64,000 nucleotides of DNA, taken from positions 186,001 to 250,000 of the forward strand of contig NZ_JAODUA010000002.1 in the NCBI RefSeq assembly GCF_025399895.1, written 5' to 3'. The stretch is from Streptomyces sp. ASQP_92 (GTDB taxonomy: Bacteria; Actinomycetota; Actinomycetes; Streptomycetales; Streptomycetaceae). Shown here piece after piece: positions 32,565-40,648 of this stretch (position 1 is its first letter; every line of letters starts with the position of its first letter). The translations under genes and the position numbers were made by a program. The notes beneath the pieces are model-generated. The model ran no database searches. It saw nothing but the letters and a program-made list of their open reading frames with translations, and was not told where the DNA came from.

Positions 32565-33824
32565 ATGGAAGAGCAGCAGTCTCCGCCCGGCACCGCCCGC
32601 CGCGGTCCGCCCCGGTCGCCCAAGGGGCCGCCGCCCCTGCTGCGGCGCTGGGTGCGGGGGCCGGACGGCGGGGACGGTCCGGCCGGGCCGCCGTGGCGTT
32701 CGACGGTCGCGCTCACCCTGATCGTGCTGGCCGGCTCCCATGTCGCGGGGCGCTCCCAGGCGGGCCGGGCCCCGATCGACGCCTTCGCCCTCGTGCTGCT
32801 TCTCGCCGGGTGCGCCGCCCTGCTGATCCGTCGGCGCCACCCCGTGGTCGCGGTGTTCGGCGCCTCGGCGGCGGTCATGGTCTACCTCGGCGCCGGATAT
32901 CCCTACGGCCCGGTGTTCCTGCCCGTGGCGGTCGGCTGTTTCTCCGCGGTCATCGCCGGATACCGCCGTCAGGCCTGGTGCGCGGTGGCCATGCTGTGGC
33001 TCGGGCACCTCCTCGTCGCGCACTGGCTCTACCGGTGGCTGCCGCCGTCCGGGGACTCGGCCGCGCCGTGGAGTCAGGAAGTGGCCGTCGCCGCCTGGGC
33101 GGTGGCCGTCGTCGCGGTCGCCGAACTCGTCCGCGTACGCCGGGAGCAGTGGGCCAAGGAGCGCGCAGGGCGGGCCGCGGCGGCCAGGCGGCGGGCCGAA
33201 CAGGAACGGCTGCGCATCGCCCGCGAGCTGCATGACGTGCTGGCCCACAGCATCTCCGTCATCAACGTCCAGGCCGGTGTGGGCTTGGCTCTGCTGGACT
33301 CCGACCCCGAACAGGCCCGCACCGCGCTGACCACCATCAAGTCCGCGAGCAAGGAGGCGCTCGGCGAGGTGCGCCAGGTACTGGAGAACCTGCGCACACC
33401 GGGGGAGGCCCCCCGCTCCCCGGCGCCGGGCCTGGACCGGCTCCCCGAACTGGTCGAGCAGGCCGCGAGCGCCGGTCTCACCGTCGAGACCACGACCGGC
33501 GGCGGACGCCCGGCCCTGCCGCCGGGCACCGATCTGGCGGCCTTCCGCATCGTGCAGGAGGCCCTCACCAATGTGGTCCGCCACTCCGCGGCACGCAGGG
33601 CACGGGTCGCGATCGGCTGGGAACCCGGCGCGCTCGTGCTGTGCGTCGATGACGACGGGCCGCCGTCCGGCGGCGAGGCGGGCGGCAGCGGCAACGGCCT
33701 GATCGGCATGCGGGAGCGGGCCGCCGCGCTCGGGGGCAGCATCGAGGCCGGCCCGCTCCCGTCCGGCGGCTTCCGGGTCACCGCCCGCCTTCCGCTGGCC
33801 GGCCACTCCGAGGAGACCTCATGA
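32565..33824 (+). CDS. Two-component sensor histidine kinase (NarL/DesK class)
   Basis: A 419-residue membrane kinase. After a proline/arginine-rich N-terminus there are about four to five membrane helices (residues 45-185) without a large outer domain, so the signal is probably sensed in or near the membrane. The HisKA_3 dimerisation domain has the phospho-acceptor in IARELHDVLAHSISVI and the ATPase domain has ALTNVVRHS and GNGLIGMRERAAALGG. Its stop overlaps the response-regulator ATG (ATGA), so the pair is co-translated. Confidence 0.94.
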   Translation: MEEQQSPPGTARRGPPRSPKGPPPLLRRWVRGPDGGDGPAGPPWRSTVALTLIVLAGSHVAGRSQAGRAPIDAFALVLLLAGCAALLIRRRHPVVAVFGASAAVMVYLGAGYPYGPVFLPVAVGCFSAVIAGYRRQAWCAVAMLWLGHLLVAHWLYRWLPPSGDSAAPWSQEVAVAAWAVAVVAVAELVRVRREQWAKERAGRAAAARRRAEQERLRIARELHDVLAHSISVINVQAGVGLALLDSDPEQARTALTTIKSASKEALGEVRQVLENLRTPGEAPRSPAPGLDRLPELVEQAASAGLTVETTTGGGRPALPPGTDLAAFRIVQEALTNVVRHSAARRARVAIGWEPGALVLCVDDDGPPSGGEAGGSGNGLIGMRERAAALGGSIEAGPLPSGGFRVTARLPLAGHSEETS

Positions 33825-34486
33825 TCCGCGTCCTGCTCGCCGACGACCAGCTCCTGGTACGGGCGGGGTTCCGGGCCCTCCTCGACGCTCAGGGCGACAT
33901 CGAGGTGGTGGGGGAGGCCGCCGACGGCCGGGAGGCAGTCGTCCTGGTACGCGAACTGCGCCCGGACGTCGTCCTGATGGACATTCGGATGCCCCGGCTC
34001 GACGGTCTGGCCGCCACCCGCGAGATCACCTCCGAGCCGGCCCTGGCCGGGGTGAAGGTGGTCATGCTCACCACCTTCGAACTCGACGAGTACGTCTTCG
34101 AGGCGATCCGCGCCGGTGCGTGCGGCTTCCTCGTGAAGGACACCGAGCCGGACGAACTGCTGCGCGCGGTCCGGGCGGTGGTCGACGGAGACGCCCTGCT
34201 CTCTCCCGGAGTGACCCGGCGGCTGATCGCCGAGTTCGCCGCGCGTTCCAAGGAACCGGCCGCCGACGGCGCTCTGGCGCAGCTCACCGAGCGGGAGCGG
34301 GAGGTGATGGCGCTCGTCGGCATCGGGCTGTCCAACGACGAGATCGCCCGCCGTCTCGTGGTGAGCCCGCTGACCGCCAAGACCCATGTCAGCCGCGCGA
34401 TGGTGAAGCTCGGCGCCCGGGACCGGGCCCAACTGGTCGTCCTCGCCTACGAGTCGGGGCTCGTACGCCCCGGCTGGCTGGGCTGA
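33821..34486 (+). CDS. LuxR/NarL-family response regulator
   Basis: A 221-residue regulator. The receiver domain has the acidic pocket in LLADDQ, the phospho-acceptor Asp in PDVVLMDIRMP and the conserved Lys in FLVKDTEPDE. The C-terminal LuxR helix-turn-helix is LTEREREVMALVGIGLSNDEIARRLVVSPLTAKTHVSRAMVKLG. It is the partner of the overlapping kinase. Its last 40 bp overlap the convergent small membrane protein gene. Confidence 0.95.
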   Translation: MIRVLLADDQLLVRAGFRALLDAQGDIEVVGEAADGREAVVLVRELRPDVVLMDIRMPRLDGLAATREITSEPALAGVKVVMLTTFELDEYVFEAIRAGACGFLVKDTEPDELLRAVRAVVDGDALLSPGVTRRLIAEFAARSKEPAADGALAQLTEREREVMALVGIGLSNDEIARRLVVSPLTAKTHVSRAMVKLGARDRAQLVVLAYESGLVRPGWLG

Positions 34487-34734
34487 CGCGGCCCCCGGCC
34501 GGACCCGTACGGAAAGCGCCACAGCACATGCACGGTCCGCCAGACGAAGACGATGAGCGCGCCGCCGCCGCCGAGGAGCAGCAGGACCCGCCGTAGCGGG
34601 TGCGGGAGTTGGAGGGCGTAGCCGGAGCCGGTGATGACGCCGAACACCACACCGGCCGCCAACAGGGCGCTGGCCAGCGCGTATCCGATCTCGATCGTGA
34701 TGGCGTCCCGCTCGGCCCGACTCCGTGTCACCAT
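34447..34734 (-). CDS. Small two-helix membrane protein (DUF6332-like)
   Basis: A 95-residue protein with a basic/acidic lead RSRAERDAITIEIGYAL, two hydrophobic helices and a positive tail. The lead resembles the DUF6332 family of streptomycetes; I give that name with moderate certainty. The ATG at 34734 is chosen since the conserved-looking lead begins there. It overlaps the response-regulator gene tail to tail by 40 bp. Function unknown. Confidence 0.75.
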   Translation of the reverse strand: MVTRSRAERDAITIEIGYALASALLAAGVVFGVITGSGYALQLPHPLRRVLLLLGGGGALIVFVWRTVHVLWRFPYGSGRGPRQPSQPGRTSPDS

Positions 34735-34824
34735 GCGCGAAGTCTCACAGCAGGGACGGCCGACGGGCAACCGTCGCCCGCCGGCCGTCCCTCCCCCCGC
34801 TTGCACCACGAGATTACCTGTACG

Positions 34825-34837
34825 TGCATTGAATGCA
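34825..34837. promoter_or_regulatory. MarR-type operator candidate
   Basis: TGCATT-G-AATGCA is a perfect 13-bp palindrome in an AT-rich island (34824-34860) that also holds a looser GCATTTAATTACGATGC repeat. A -10 TAGCGT (34879-34884) lies 41 bp downstream, six bases before the MarR ATG. Position and AT-richness fit autoregulation. Confidence 0.6.
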
Positions 34838-34890
34838 AGCGCATTTAATTACGATGCAACAAAACCAGCCGTTTCTGCTAGCGTGCCGCC

Positions 34891-35295
34891 ATGGCGACTG
34901 AGAAGCCCGAGCGCCTGCTCGTGGAGGAGTGGCGGGACATCCTCGCGGTTCACGCGCGCACCACGTGCGAGCTCGACCGCGAGTTCCAGGCGTTCGGCAT
35001 CTGCGCGAGCGACTTCGAGGTCCTCGACATCCTGGCCGAGGGACGCGAGGGCGACCCGGGGTGCGCCTTCCGGGTCCAGGAGCTGGCCTCACGGATCCAC
35101 CTCAGCCAGAGCGCGCTGTCCCGTCTCATCGGGCGCCTGGAGAAGGACGGCCTGGTCACGCGCGGGATGTGCAGTGAGGACCGGCGCGGTGTGAGCGTGG
35201 TGATCACCGAGTCCGGCCGCGCCCGCCACGCCGAGGTGCTCCCGGTCCAGCGTGCGGTGCTCGCCCGGATGCTCGCGGACCGGCCCAAGGGCTGA
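34891..35295 (+). CDS. MarR-family regulator
   Basis: A 134-residue winged-helix regulator. The DNA-reading region is FRVQELASRIHLSQSALSRLIGRLEKDGLVTRGMCSEDRRGVSVVITESG, including the DxR wing. The ATG is six bases after a -10 element, so the message is probably leaderless. A palindrome just upstream suggests autoregulation. The minus-strand MFS exporter gene 137 bp downstream (convergent) is a possible further target. The last 24 bases of the gene plus following DNA are present in three tandem copies. Confidence 0.93.
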   Translation: MATEKPERLLVEEWRDILAVHARTTCELDREFQAFGICASDFEVLDILAEGREGDPGCAFRVQELASRIHLSQSALSRLIGRLEKDGLVTRGMCSEDRRGVSVVITESGRARHAEVLPVQRAVLARMLADRPKG

Positions 35296-35374
35296 CGCCC
35301 GTAGTGCTCGCGCCGGCACGAGGGCTGACGCCCGTAACGCTCGCGGACCGGCCCAAGGGCTGACGCCCGTCGTG
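35272..35374 (+). repeat. Three tandem copies of the MarR gene 3' end
   Basis: Units of 35, 33 and 35 bp at 35272-35306, 35307-35339 and 35340-35374. The first encodes the last residues and stop (GGGCTGACGCCC holds the TGA); the second is partly diverged; the third matches the first except at one base near its end. Only the first is coding. The GGGC/GCCC arms in each copy could form weak hairpins. Confidence 0.75.
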
Positions 35375-35431
35375 AATCGGGCCCGAACTCCCCTCCCCTT
35401 CCGGCGAGTTGAGGTCGCCCGCGGTGTCGAA

Positions 35432-36646
35432 TCAGTCCCGGGGGGCGGTCGCGTTGCGGGCGGCGTAGCCGATCAGCGCGGCGGCCGCGGCGAGTACGGC
35501 GACCGTGGTCAGGGCGAGCGGCAGCGAGAACCACTCGGCGAGCAGCCCGATCGCGGGCGGCCCCAGCAGCATGCCGCCGTAGCCGAGCGTGGAGGCGGCG
35601 GCCACCCCGCCGGGCCCGGCGAGGGCGCCCGCCCTCGCTATGGCGACGGGGAAGATGTTGGCGAGGCCCAGGCCCATCACGGCGAAACCGGCCAGTGCGA
35701 GCCAGGCCGTGGGGGCCAGCGCGCCGAGCAGCATCCCGGCCGCGGCCGTGAGCCCACCCGCCACCAACGTGCGGGTCTGGCCGAGCCGTTCGAGCAGGGC
35801 GGTCCCCGAGAGGCGGCCGGCCGTCATGGCGAGGGCGAACAGGGAGTACCCCACCGCCGCCACACCCGGGGCGGCGGCCAGGTCCTGCTCCAGGTGCAGC
35901 GCGCCCCAGTCCGCCATCGCTCCCTCCCCGTACGCGGTGCACAGCGCGATCACCCCGAAGAGCAGCACCAGACGCCGGGCCCGGCCGTCGAGGCGGCGTC
36001 CCTCGGGGTGCGGCGTCCTCGTGCGGACCGGCGCGGGGTGGTTGAGGAGCACCCGCCCGGCCAGTGCGGTCACCACGAGCCCGAGGCCGGTCAGGGCCAG
36101 GAGATGCGCGGTCGGGGAGAGGCTTGACGCGACCAGCGCGCCGGCGCCCGCTCCGACCATCCCGCCGAGGCTGAAGGCCGCGTGGAAACTCGGCATCACC
36201 GGTCGGTGCAGCGCGGCCACCAGGTCCACGGCGGCGCTGTTCATCGCGACGTTGATACCGCCGTACGCGGCACCGAACACGAGCAGCACCAGGCCGAGCG
36301 CGAGGGCGGAGTGGGTCCGCGCGGGCAGCGCGATGGCGAGGGCCATCAGCGCACCGCAGACCACGGTCACCGGATGGCTGCCGAAGCGCCGGCACAGCCG
36401 GCCGGTGAGCACCATCGTGACCACCGCTCCGGCCGAGACGCCCAGCAGGGCCAGGCCCAACTCGCCCGCGGAGGCGCCGGTCTGCTGCTTGATGGCCGGG
36501 ATGCGGACCACCCACCCGGCGAACAGGAAGCCGTCGAGGGCGAAGAACACGGTCAGGGCGGAGCGGAGGCGGGACAGGGAGGGTGCGGCGGTGGTGTCGC
36601 CAGGGCCCCCCGGAGCGGCCGTCCGTACTTTGTTTAGTAGCGGCAC
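35432..36646 (-). CDS. Major facilitator superfamily transporter
   Basis: A 404-residue membrane transporter with about 12 helices in two halves. The loop LTGRLCRRFGSH after the second helix and LSGTALLERLGQ in the second half are the classical MFS motif A positions, and GxNVAMNSAAVD recalls the FucP/YbjJ-like subgroup. The GTG at 36646 is preferred over an upstream ATG because a promoter (TTGATG, 18 bp, TATCCT) places the transcript start directly at this GTG. Substrate unknown; the divergent ROK regulator suggests a sugar or sugar-derived ligand. Confidence 0.9.
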   Translation of the reverse strand: MPLLNKVRTAAPGGPGDTTAAPSLSRLRSALTVFFALDGFLFAGWVVRIPAIKQQTGASAGELGLALLGVSAGAVVTMVLTGRLCRRFGSHPVTVVCGALMALAIALPARTHSALALGLVLLVFGAAYGGINVAMNSAAVDLVAALHRPVMPSFHAAFSLGGMVGAGAGALVASSLSPTAHLLALTGLGLVVTALAGRVLLNHPAPVRTRTPHPEGRRLDGRARRLVLLFGVIALCTAYGEGAMADWGALHLEQDLAAAPGVAAVGYSLFALAMTAGRLSGTALLERLGQTRTLVAGGLTAAAGMLLGALAPTAWLALAGFAVMGLGLANIFPVAIARAGALAGPGGVAAASTLGYGGMLLGPPAIGLLAEWFSLPLALTTVAVLAAAAALIGYAARNATAPRD

Positions 36647-36651
36647 AAAGT
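36627..36651. promoter_or_regulatory. ACTTTGT/ACAAAGT inverted repeat at the MFS start
   Basis: ACTTTGT (36627-36633) and ACAAAGT (36645-36651) form a perfect 7-bp inverted repeat with an 11-bp gap, covering the GTG start and the transcription start of the MFS gene. AT-rich TTTGTTTA-type arms of this sort are used by ROK-family repressors (XylR-like), and a ROK regulator gene is divergent to it. Confidence 0.5.
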
Positions 36652-36652
36652 C

Positions 36653-36682
36653 AGGATAGGGGCAGGGCCAGGGCTCCATCAA
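36653..36682 (-). promoter_or_regulatory. Promoter of the MFS gene (leaderless)
   Basis: On the minus strand, TTGATG (36677-36682), an 18-bp spacer and TATCCT (36653-36658) precede the GTG start by six bases. Confidence 0.65.
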
Positions 36683-36867
36683 CCGGCTGGGGAGGGGGAG
36701 CCTGGTCGATCACGGGCGTCGGGGAGGCGATGGGCGGCCGAGCTTCGAGGCTCGGCGGGCCGCCGACCCGCCCGGCCTCGGCGAGGAAACCGGTCCCCGG
36801 ACCCCGGGTCGGCCGACCACCGGCCGGAAGGGCGGCTTCCGTCCGGGATCATGGGAGACTCGCCCCC

Positions 36868-38091
36868 ATGAACGGCAAGGCGACGACCACGCGGACCAGA
36901 CTGGAGAGGGGCCGCAGCGCGCTCGGACCCGCGCTCGAACTGGTACACACCGGCCGTGCGCCGACCCGTGCCGTGCTCACCTCCGAGCTGGGCGTCACCC
37001 GTGCCACCGCGGGCGCGGTCGCCGCGGAACTCGAAGCGCTCGGCCTGATCCGGGTCGACTCCCGTCCCGCCGCGGCCGGCTCGCAGGGCCGTCCCTCGCA
37101 CCGCCTCGCCGTCGACGACGCCGGGCCCGTCGCGCTCGCGGCTCAGGTGCACGCGGACGGTTTCCGGGCGGCGCTGGTCGGCCTCGGCGGCGAGATCGTC
37201 GCCACCGACCCGGGCTGTGTCATCGTCTCCGCCGACCCGGCCCAGGTGCTCGGCGAGGTCGTCGACGCGGGCGCCGCACTCCTCAAGGGCAGCGGCCGCC
37301 GCTGTGTGGGCGCCGGGCTCGCCGTGCCGTCCGCCGTCGCCGAACCGGAGGGGACCGCGCTCAACCCGCTCCACCTGGCCTGGCCGGCGGGGGCCCCGGT
37401 GCGCGAGATCTTCGCCGAGCGCGTCCGCGCCGCCGGCATCACGGGCCCCGCCTTCACCGGCAACGACGTCAACCTCGCCGCGCTCGCCGAGCACCGGCAC
37501 GGCGCGGGACGCGGCTCCCAGCACCTGCTCTGCGTGGCCACCGGACACCGCGGCGTCGGCGGCGCGCTGGTGCTCGACGGCCGTCTGCACACCGGGAGTT
37601 CGGGCCTGGCGCTGGAGGTCGGCCACCTCACCGTCAACCCCGACGGCCGCCCCTGCTACTGCGGCAGCCGCGGCTGCCTGGACGTCGAGGCCGACCCGCT
37701 GGCCTTCCTCACCGCGGCGGGTCGCACGCCCGGGCCGGAGGTGTCGCTCCTGGAGCAGTCACGGGCCCTGCTGCGCCACGAGTACGCGAGGGACGCTTCC
37801 GTGCGCCGGGCCGCGGAGGAACTCGTCGACCGGCTCGGCCTCGGCCTCGCGGGCCTGGTCAACATCCTCAACCCCGACCGGATCGTCCTGGGCGGGCTGC
37901 ACAAGGCGCTCCTGGAGGCCGACCCCGACCGGCTGCGTGCCGTCGTCGCCGACCGCAGCCTGTGGGGGCGCAGCGGCGGCGTCCCGATCCTGGCCTGCTC
38001 CCTGGACCACAACAGCCTGGTCGGGGCCGCCGAGCTGGCCTGGCAGCCGGTGCTCGACGACCCGCTGGGGGCGCTGACTCACCAGGCGTAG
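36868..38091 (+). CDS. ROK-family transcriptional regulator
   Basis: A 407-residue protein with an N-terminal winged helix (APTRAVLTSELGVTRATAGAVAAELEALGLI) and a C-terminal ROK sugar-binding fold (GNDVNLAALAEHRHG, LEVGHLTVNPDGRPCYCGSRGCLDVEADP with the zinc cysteines). The ATP-binding DxGGT motif is replaced by VHADGFRAALVG, so it is unlikely to be a kinase. The ATG has a -10-like GAGACT seven bases upstream. It is divergent from the MFS gene, the probable target, and its 3' end overlaps the phosphotriesterase gene by 13 bp. Confidence 0.92.
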   Translation: MNGKATTTRTRLERGRSALGPALELVHTGRAPTRAVLTSELGVTRATAGAVAAELEALGLIRVDSRPAAAGSQGRPSHRLAVDDAGPVALAAQVHADGFRAALVGLGGEIVATDPGCVIVSADPAQVLGEVVDAGAALLKGSGRRCVGAGLAVPSAVAEPEGTALNPLHLAWPAGAPVREIFAERVRAAGITGPAFTGNDVNLAALAEHRHGAGRGSQHLLCVATGHRGVGGALVLDGRLHTGSSGLALEVGHLTVNPDGRPCYCGSRGCLDVEADPLAFLTAAGRTPGPEVSLLEQSRALLRHEYARDASVRRAAEELVDRLGLGLAGLVNILNPDRIVLGGLHKALLEADPDRLRAVVADRSLWGRSGGVPILACSLDHNSLVGAAELAWQPVLDDPLGALTHQA

Positions 38092-38960
38092 GCCCGCGCC
38101 GGATTGGTGACCAGGATCTGCTCCACCAGGGCTTCGCCCAGGGCGAGTTCGAGCCGCGGCCGGACCCTGCGCAGCAGATATGTCATCCCCGGGGTGTCCG
38201 GCGTCACGGTGTCCCCGCCGAGCAGCAGCCGGTCGGCGAAGCCCGCGTCCGCGAGCGCCCGCAGCGCGTCCGGCATCCGCCAGTCCGTGGCGTGGTTGGC
38301 CCGCGAGGGCCCGTCGAAGGCGAGCCGGGCCCCGGCCTCGGCGGCCAGCCGGTGCACGGTGAAGTCGGGGGAGCGGTTGAGGTGGCCGAGGATCACCGAA
38401 CCGGGCGCCACCCCCAACTGCCCGCACAGCAGGTCGAGTACGTCGAGCGCGCCGGTGCCCAGCTCCAGGTGGACGGCGATCGGGGCGCCCGTGCGGCGGT
38501 TGGCTTCGGCGGCGGCCCGCATCGTGAACACGGCGTGGTCGTCGAGCCCGTGGAAGCCGCCCGCCACCTTGATCAGCCCGGCCCGCACCCCGGTGTCGCC
38601 GATGCCTTCGGTCAGCTCGGTGATGAACAGCTCGGCGAGCCGGTCGCGTACGGAATCGAGCAGCTCGGCCGGGTAGTGGGCGGCTTGGTGAAGGCCGGTG
38701 GCGGCGATGATGTGCACCCCCAAGTCCCGTGACAGGGCGGGCAGTTCGGCGATGCGGCGGCCCATTTTGTACGGCGTCCACTGGACCACGGTGCCGCCGC
38801 CGAGCGCGCCGAACCCGGAGAGCCGCACCGCCGCGTCCGCCACGTCGTCCAGCTCCTGGCCGGGGAGCAGCGGGCTGCGGATGAAGAGGTGGTCATGGGC
38901 GTCGACGACGCCGAGCCGGTCGGCCGCGACCTCGCCGAGGACGGTGTGTGCCGCGCTCAC
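38079..38960 (-). CDS. Phosphotriesterase-family metal-dependent hydrolase
   Basis: A 293-residue TIM-barrel amidohydrolase of the phosphotriesterase/lactonase family. Metal ligands are visible as VDAHDHLFIR (HxH), the bridging Lys in LIKVAGG, His in IAVHLELG and ILGHLNRS, and Asp in LLLGGDTV. Natural substrates of the family are lactones or phosphoesters. The GTG start overlaps the stop of DUF4865 (GTGA), showing translational coupling. It is third in the TetR-DUF4865-hydrolase operon. Confidence 0.92.
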   Translation of the reverse strand: MSAAHTVLGEVAADRLGVVDAHDHLFIRSPLLPGQELDDVADAAVRLSGFGALGGGTVVQWTPYKMGRRIAELPALSRDLGVHIIAATGLHQAAHYPAELLDSVRDRLAELFITELTEGIGDTGVRAGLIKVAGGFHGLDDHAVFTMRAAAEANRRTGAPIAVHLELGTGALDVLDLLCGQLGVAPGSVILGHLNRSPDFTVHRLAAEAGARLAFDGPSRANHATDWRMPDALRALADAGFADRLLLGGDTVTPDTPGMTYLLRRVRPRLELALGEALVEQILVTNPARAYAW

Positions 38961-39526
38961 CAGTGCCGCCCCACGGGCAGGTCCGCACGTGCGGGCCGCG
39001 ACAGGTGCAGCACCTGGAACACGTCGCCGTCCGTCGGCGCGGCGCCCTGCTCCCACAGGGTGAACCGCACCAGTTCCCAGCGGCTCGGGTCGATGGCCAC
39101 GGCGCTCGCCACCACCCCGGCGGCCGGCTCCTGGGCCACCTCCCGCGCCACGAACCGGGCCGGTTCGGCCCTCTCGGGGACCGGGACCCGCAGACGGGTC
39201 GCGGTGGCGGGCACCGCCCCGCTCGCGGGCCCCTCGGCATAGGAAAGTCCGGTCCAGTGCTGGACCCGGGGACGGCCGAAGTCGTCGACGATCCCCTGGA
39301 ATCCGGGGCCCCACAGGAAGGAGTTCATGCCTTCGGGGGTGGCCCAGAGGTAGAACGGGGCGTAGGAGTTGACCGGCGACCCGGCACTCCGCTCACGGAT
39401 CAGATAGGCCTTGAGGCCGAGCCCGGGGAAGTCGTCCAGGAGGTGGCCCCGGGTCGCGACGCGCTTGCGGATGATCTCCATGTCGTAGTCGGCGGGCAGC
39501 GTTATCTCGTACTGCATGGCATGCAT
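38957..39526 (-). CDS. DUF4865-family protein
   Basis: A 189-residue soluble protein of the DUF4865 family. The core YEITLPADYDMEIIRKRVATRGHLLDDFPGLGLKAYLIRE resembles ferredoxin-like monooxygenase folds (ABM type), followed by FYLWATPEGMNSFLWGPGFQ. The ATG at 39526 has GAGGAG six bases upstream. It is the middle gene of the TetR-DUF4865-phosphotriesterase operon. Activity unknown; a role in detoxification is inference from neighbours. Confidence 0.92.
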   Translation of the reverse strand: MHAMQYEITLPADYDMEIIRKRVATRGHLLDDFPGLGLKAYLIRERSAGSPVNSYAPFYLWATPEGMNSFLWGPGFQGIVDDFGRPRVQHWTGLSYAEGPASGAVPATATRLRVPVPERAEPARFVAREVAQEPAAGVVASAVAIDPSRWELVRFTLWEQGAAPTDGDVFQVLHLSRPARADLPVGRHW

Positions 39527-39571
39527 GACGTACTCCTCGTGCGGTGGGCCGGGGCATGAACAGCCTTTGTC

Positions 39572-40141
39572 TCAGCGGGAGTTGGCGGGTGGCGCCAGCA
39601 GAGAGAGCAGGCCGCGCACCCCCGCGTCGAAGGCGTCGGGCGACCCGGAGGCGCGGGCCAGCACATAGCCGCCCTGGACGGTCGCCACCACGGCCGCGGC
39701 GATCTCCTCGGGCACGACGCGGCCTTCGAACTCGCCCTGATCCAGGCCCTCTTGGACGATTTCGGCGAGCCGTCCGCGCAGCCAGCCGAGGGTCTCGTCG
39801 ACCGGTGCGCGCAGCTCCGCGTCGGCGATGATCTCGGGGTCCATGGTGAGACGCCCCACCGGGCAGCCGCGCAGCACATCGCGCTCGCGCAGCAGATAGG
39901 CCGAGATCCGCTCGTACGCCGTGTGCCCGTCGGCGAAGGTGGCCTCGGCGGCGGCCCGCATCTGCTCGGTGGTGCGCCGGATCGCGGCGAGCGCCAGATC
40001 GGGCTTGCCCGTGAAGTGGTGGTACATGCTGCCCTGGCCCGCGCCGGCCTGCTGCTGGATGGCCTTGGGGCTGGTGCCCACATAGCCCCGCTCCCACAGC
40101 AGCTCGCGGGTGGCCTCGATCAGGCGCTCCGAAGTGCTCAT
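39572..40141 (-). CDS. TetR/AcrR-family regulator
   Basis: A 189-residue regulator. The helix-turn-helix is LIEATRELLWERGYVGTSPKAIQQQAGAGQGSMYHHFTGKPDLALAAI; the C-terminal half is of the LmrA/YxaF type (CPVGRLTMDPEI). The ATG at 40141 is six bases after a -10 TACAGT, so it is probably leaderless. A 22-bp palindrome covers that promoter. It heads an operon with DUF4865 and a phosphotriesterase-like hydrolase, and presumably represses all three. Confidence 0.93.
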   Translation of the reverse strand: MSTSERLIEATRELLWERGYVGTSPKAIQQQAGAGQGSMYHHFTGKPDLALAAIRRTTEQMRAAAEATFADGHTAYERISAYLLRERDVLRGCPVGRLTMDPEIIADAELRAPVDETLGWLRGRLAEIVQEGLDQGEFEGRVVPEEIAAAVVATVQGGYVLARASGSPDAFDAGVRGLLSLLAPPANSR

Positions 40142-40148
40142 GCCCGTA

Positions 40149-40170
40149 CTGTACATACCAGTAGGTACAG
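40149..40170. promoter_or_regulatory. 22-bp TetR operator candidate
   Basis: CTGTAC-N10-GTACAG with an inner TACC-AGTA-GGTA palindrome. The left arm on the minus strand is the -10 element itself, so binding would block transcription of the TetR-DUF4865-hydrolase operon. Confidence 0.75.
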
Positions 40171-40182
40171 AATCCAGAGCAG

Positions 40183-40233
40183 CCCCCGGGGCCCGTTCTA
40201 CTTCCCCCGGGGCCCGTTCTACTTCCCCCGGGG
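40183..40233. repeat. 21-bp tandem repeat with CCCCCGGGG cores
   Basis: The unit CCCCCGGGGCCCGTTCTACTT occurs at 40183-40203 and 40204-40224, and its first nine bases again at 40225-40233. It lies between the TetR promoter and the SHOCT gene. Confidence 0.75.
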
Positions 40234-40330
40234 TACGCCGGCCGCCTTCGGGCGGACGACGACGGGGACCCCCTCGCGGCGGGAGGCTCGAAGCACGCAA
40301 TGAGCAACGCCACCGAGGGAGCTGAGCGAC

Positions 40331-40618
40331 ATGAACACCCTGGCCCACACAGGACCCGGACCCTGGATCTTCTTCGTCCCGCTGGTCTGGGCCGCCGTGA
40401 TCCTCACCGTCGTGACCGTGCTGCGGCGCGGCGGATGGCGGGGGCGGCGAGGAGCGTGGCGGCCGCCCGTGGACGACCGTTCGCCGATGGCTGTCCTCGG
40501 CCGCCGGTTCGCCTCCGGGGAGATCGACGAGGAGGAGTACTGGCGCCGGATCTCCGTCCTGGAGGAGCACTTCGGGCGGGCGCGTCCGGCGTCCCCCGGC
40601 AAGGGAGGCGCGGCCTGA
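40331..40618 (+). CDS. SHOCT-domain small membrane protein
   Basis: A 95-residue protein with one N-terminal membrane helix (PWIFFVPLVWAAVILTVVTVL), a basic linker and a C-terminal SHOCT motif (RSPMAVLGRRFASGEIDEEEYWRRISVLEE). SHOCT motifs are short helical tails of unknown binding role, often found on membrane proteins. The ATG is reasonable, with GGGAGCTGAG upstream. It is convergent with the ATPase gene. Confidence 0.9.
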   Translation: MNTLAHTGPGPWIFFVPLVWAAVILTVVTVLRRGGWRGRRGAWRPPVDDRSPMAVLGRRFASGEIDEEEYWRRISVLEEHFGRARPASPGKGGAA

Positions 40619-40648
40619 CGAACGCCCGCCGCTCGTGCCCCCGTCCGG

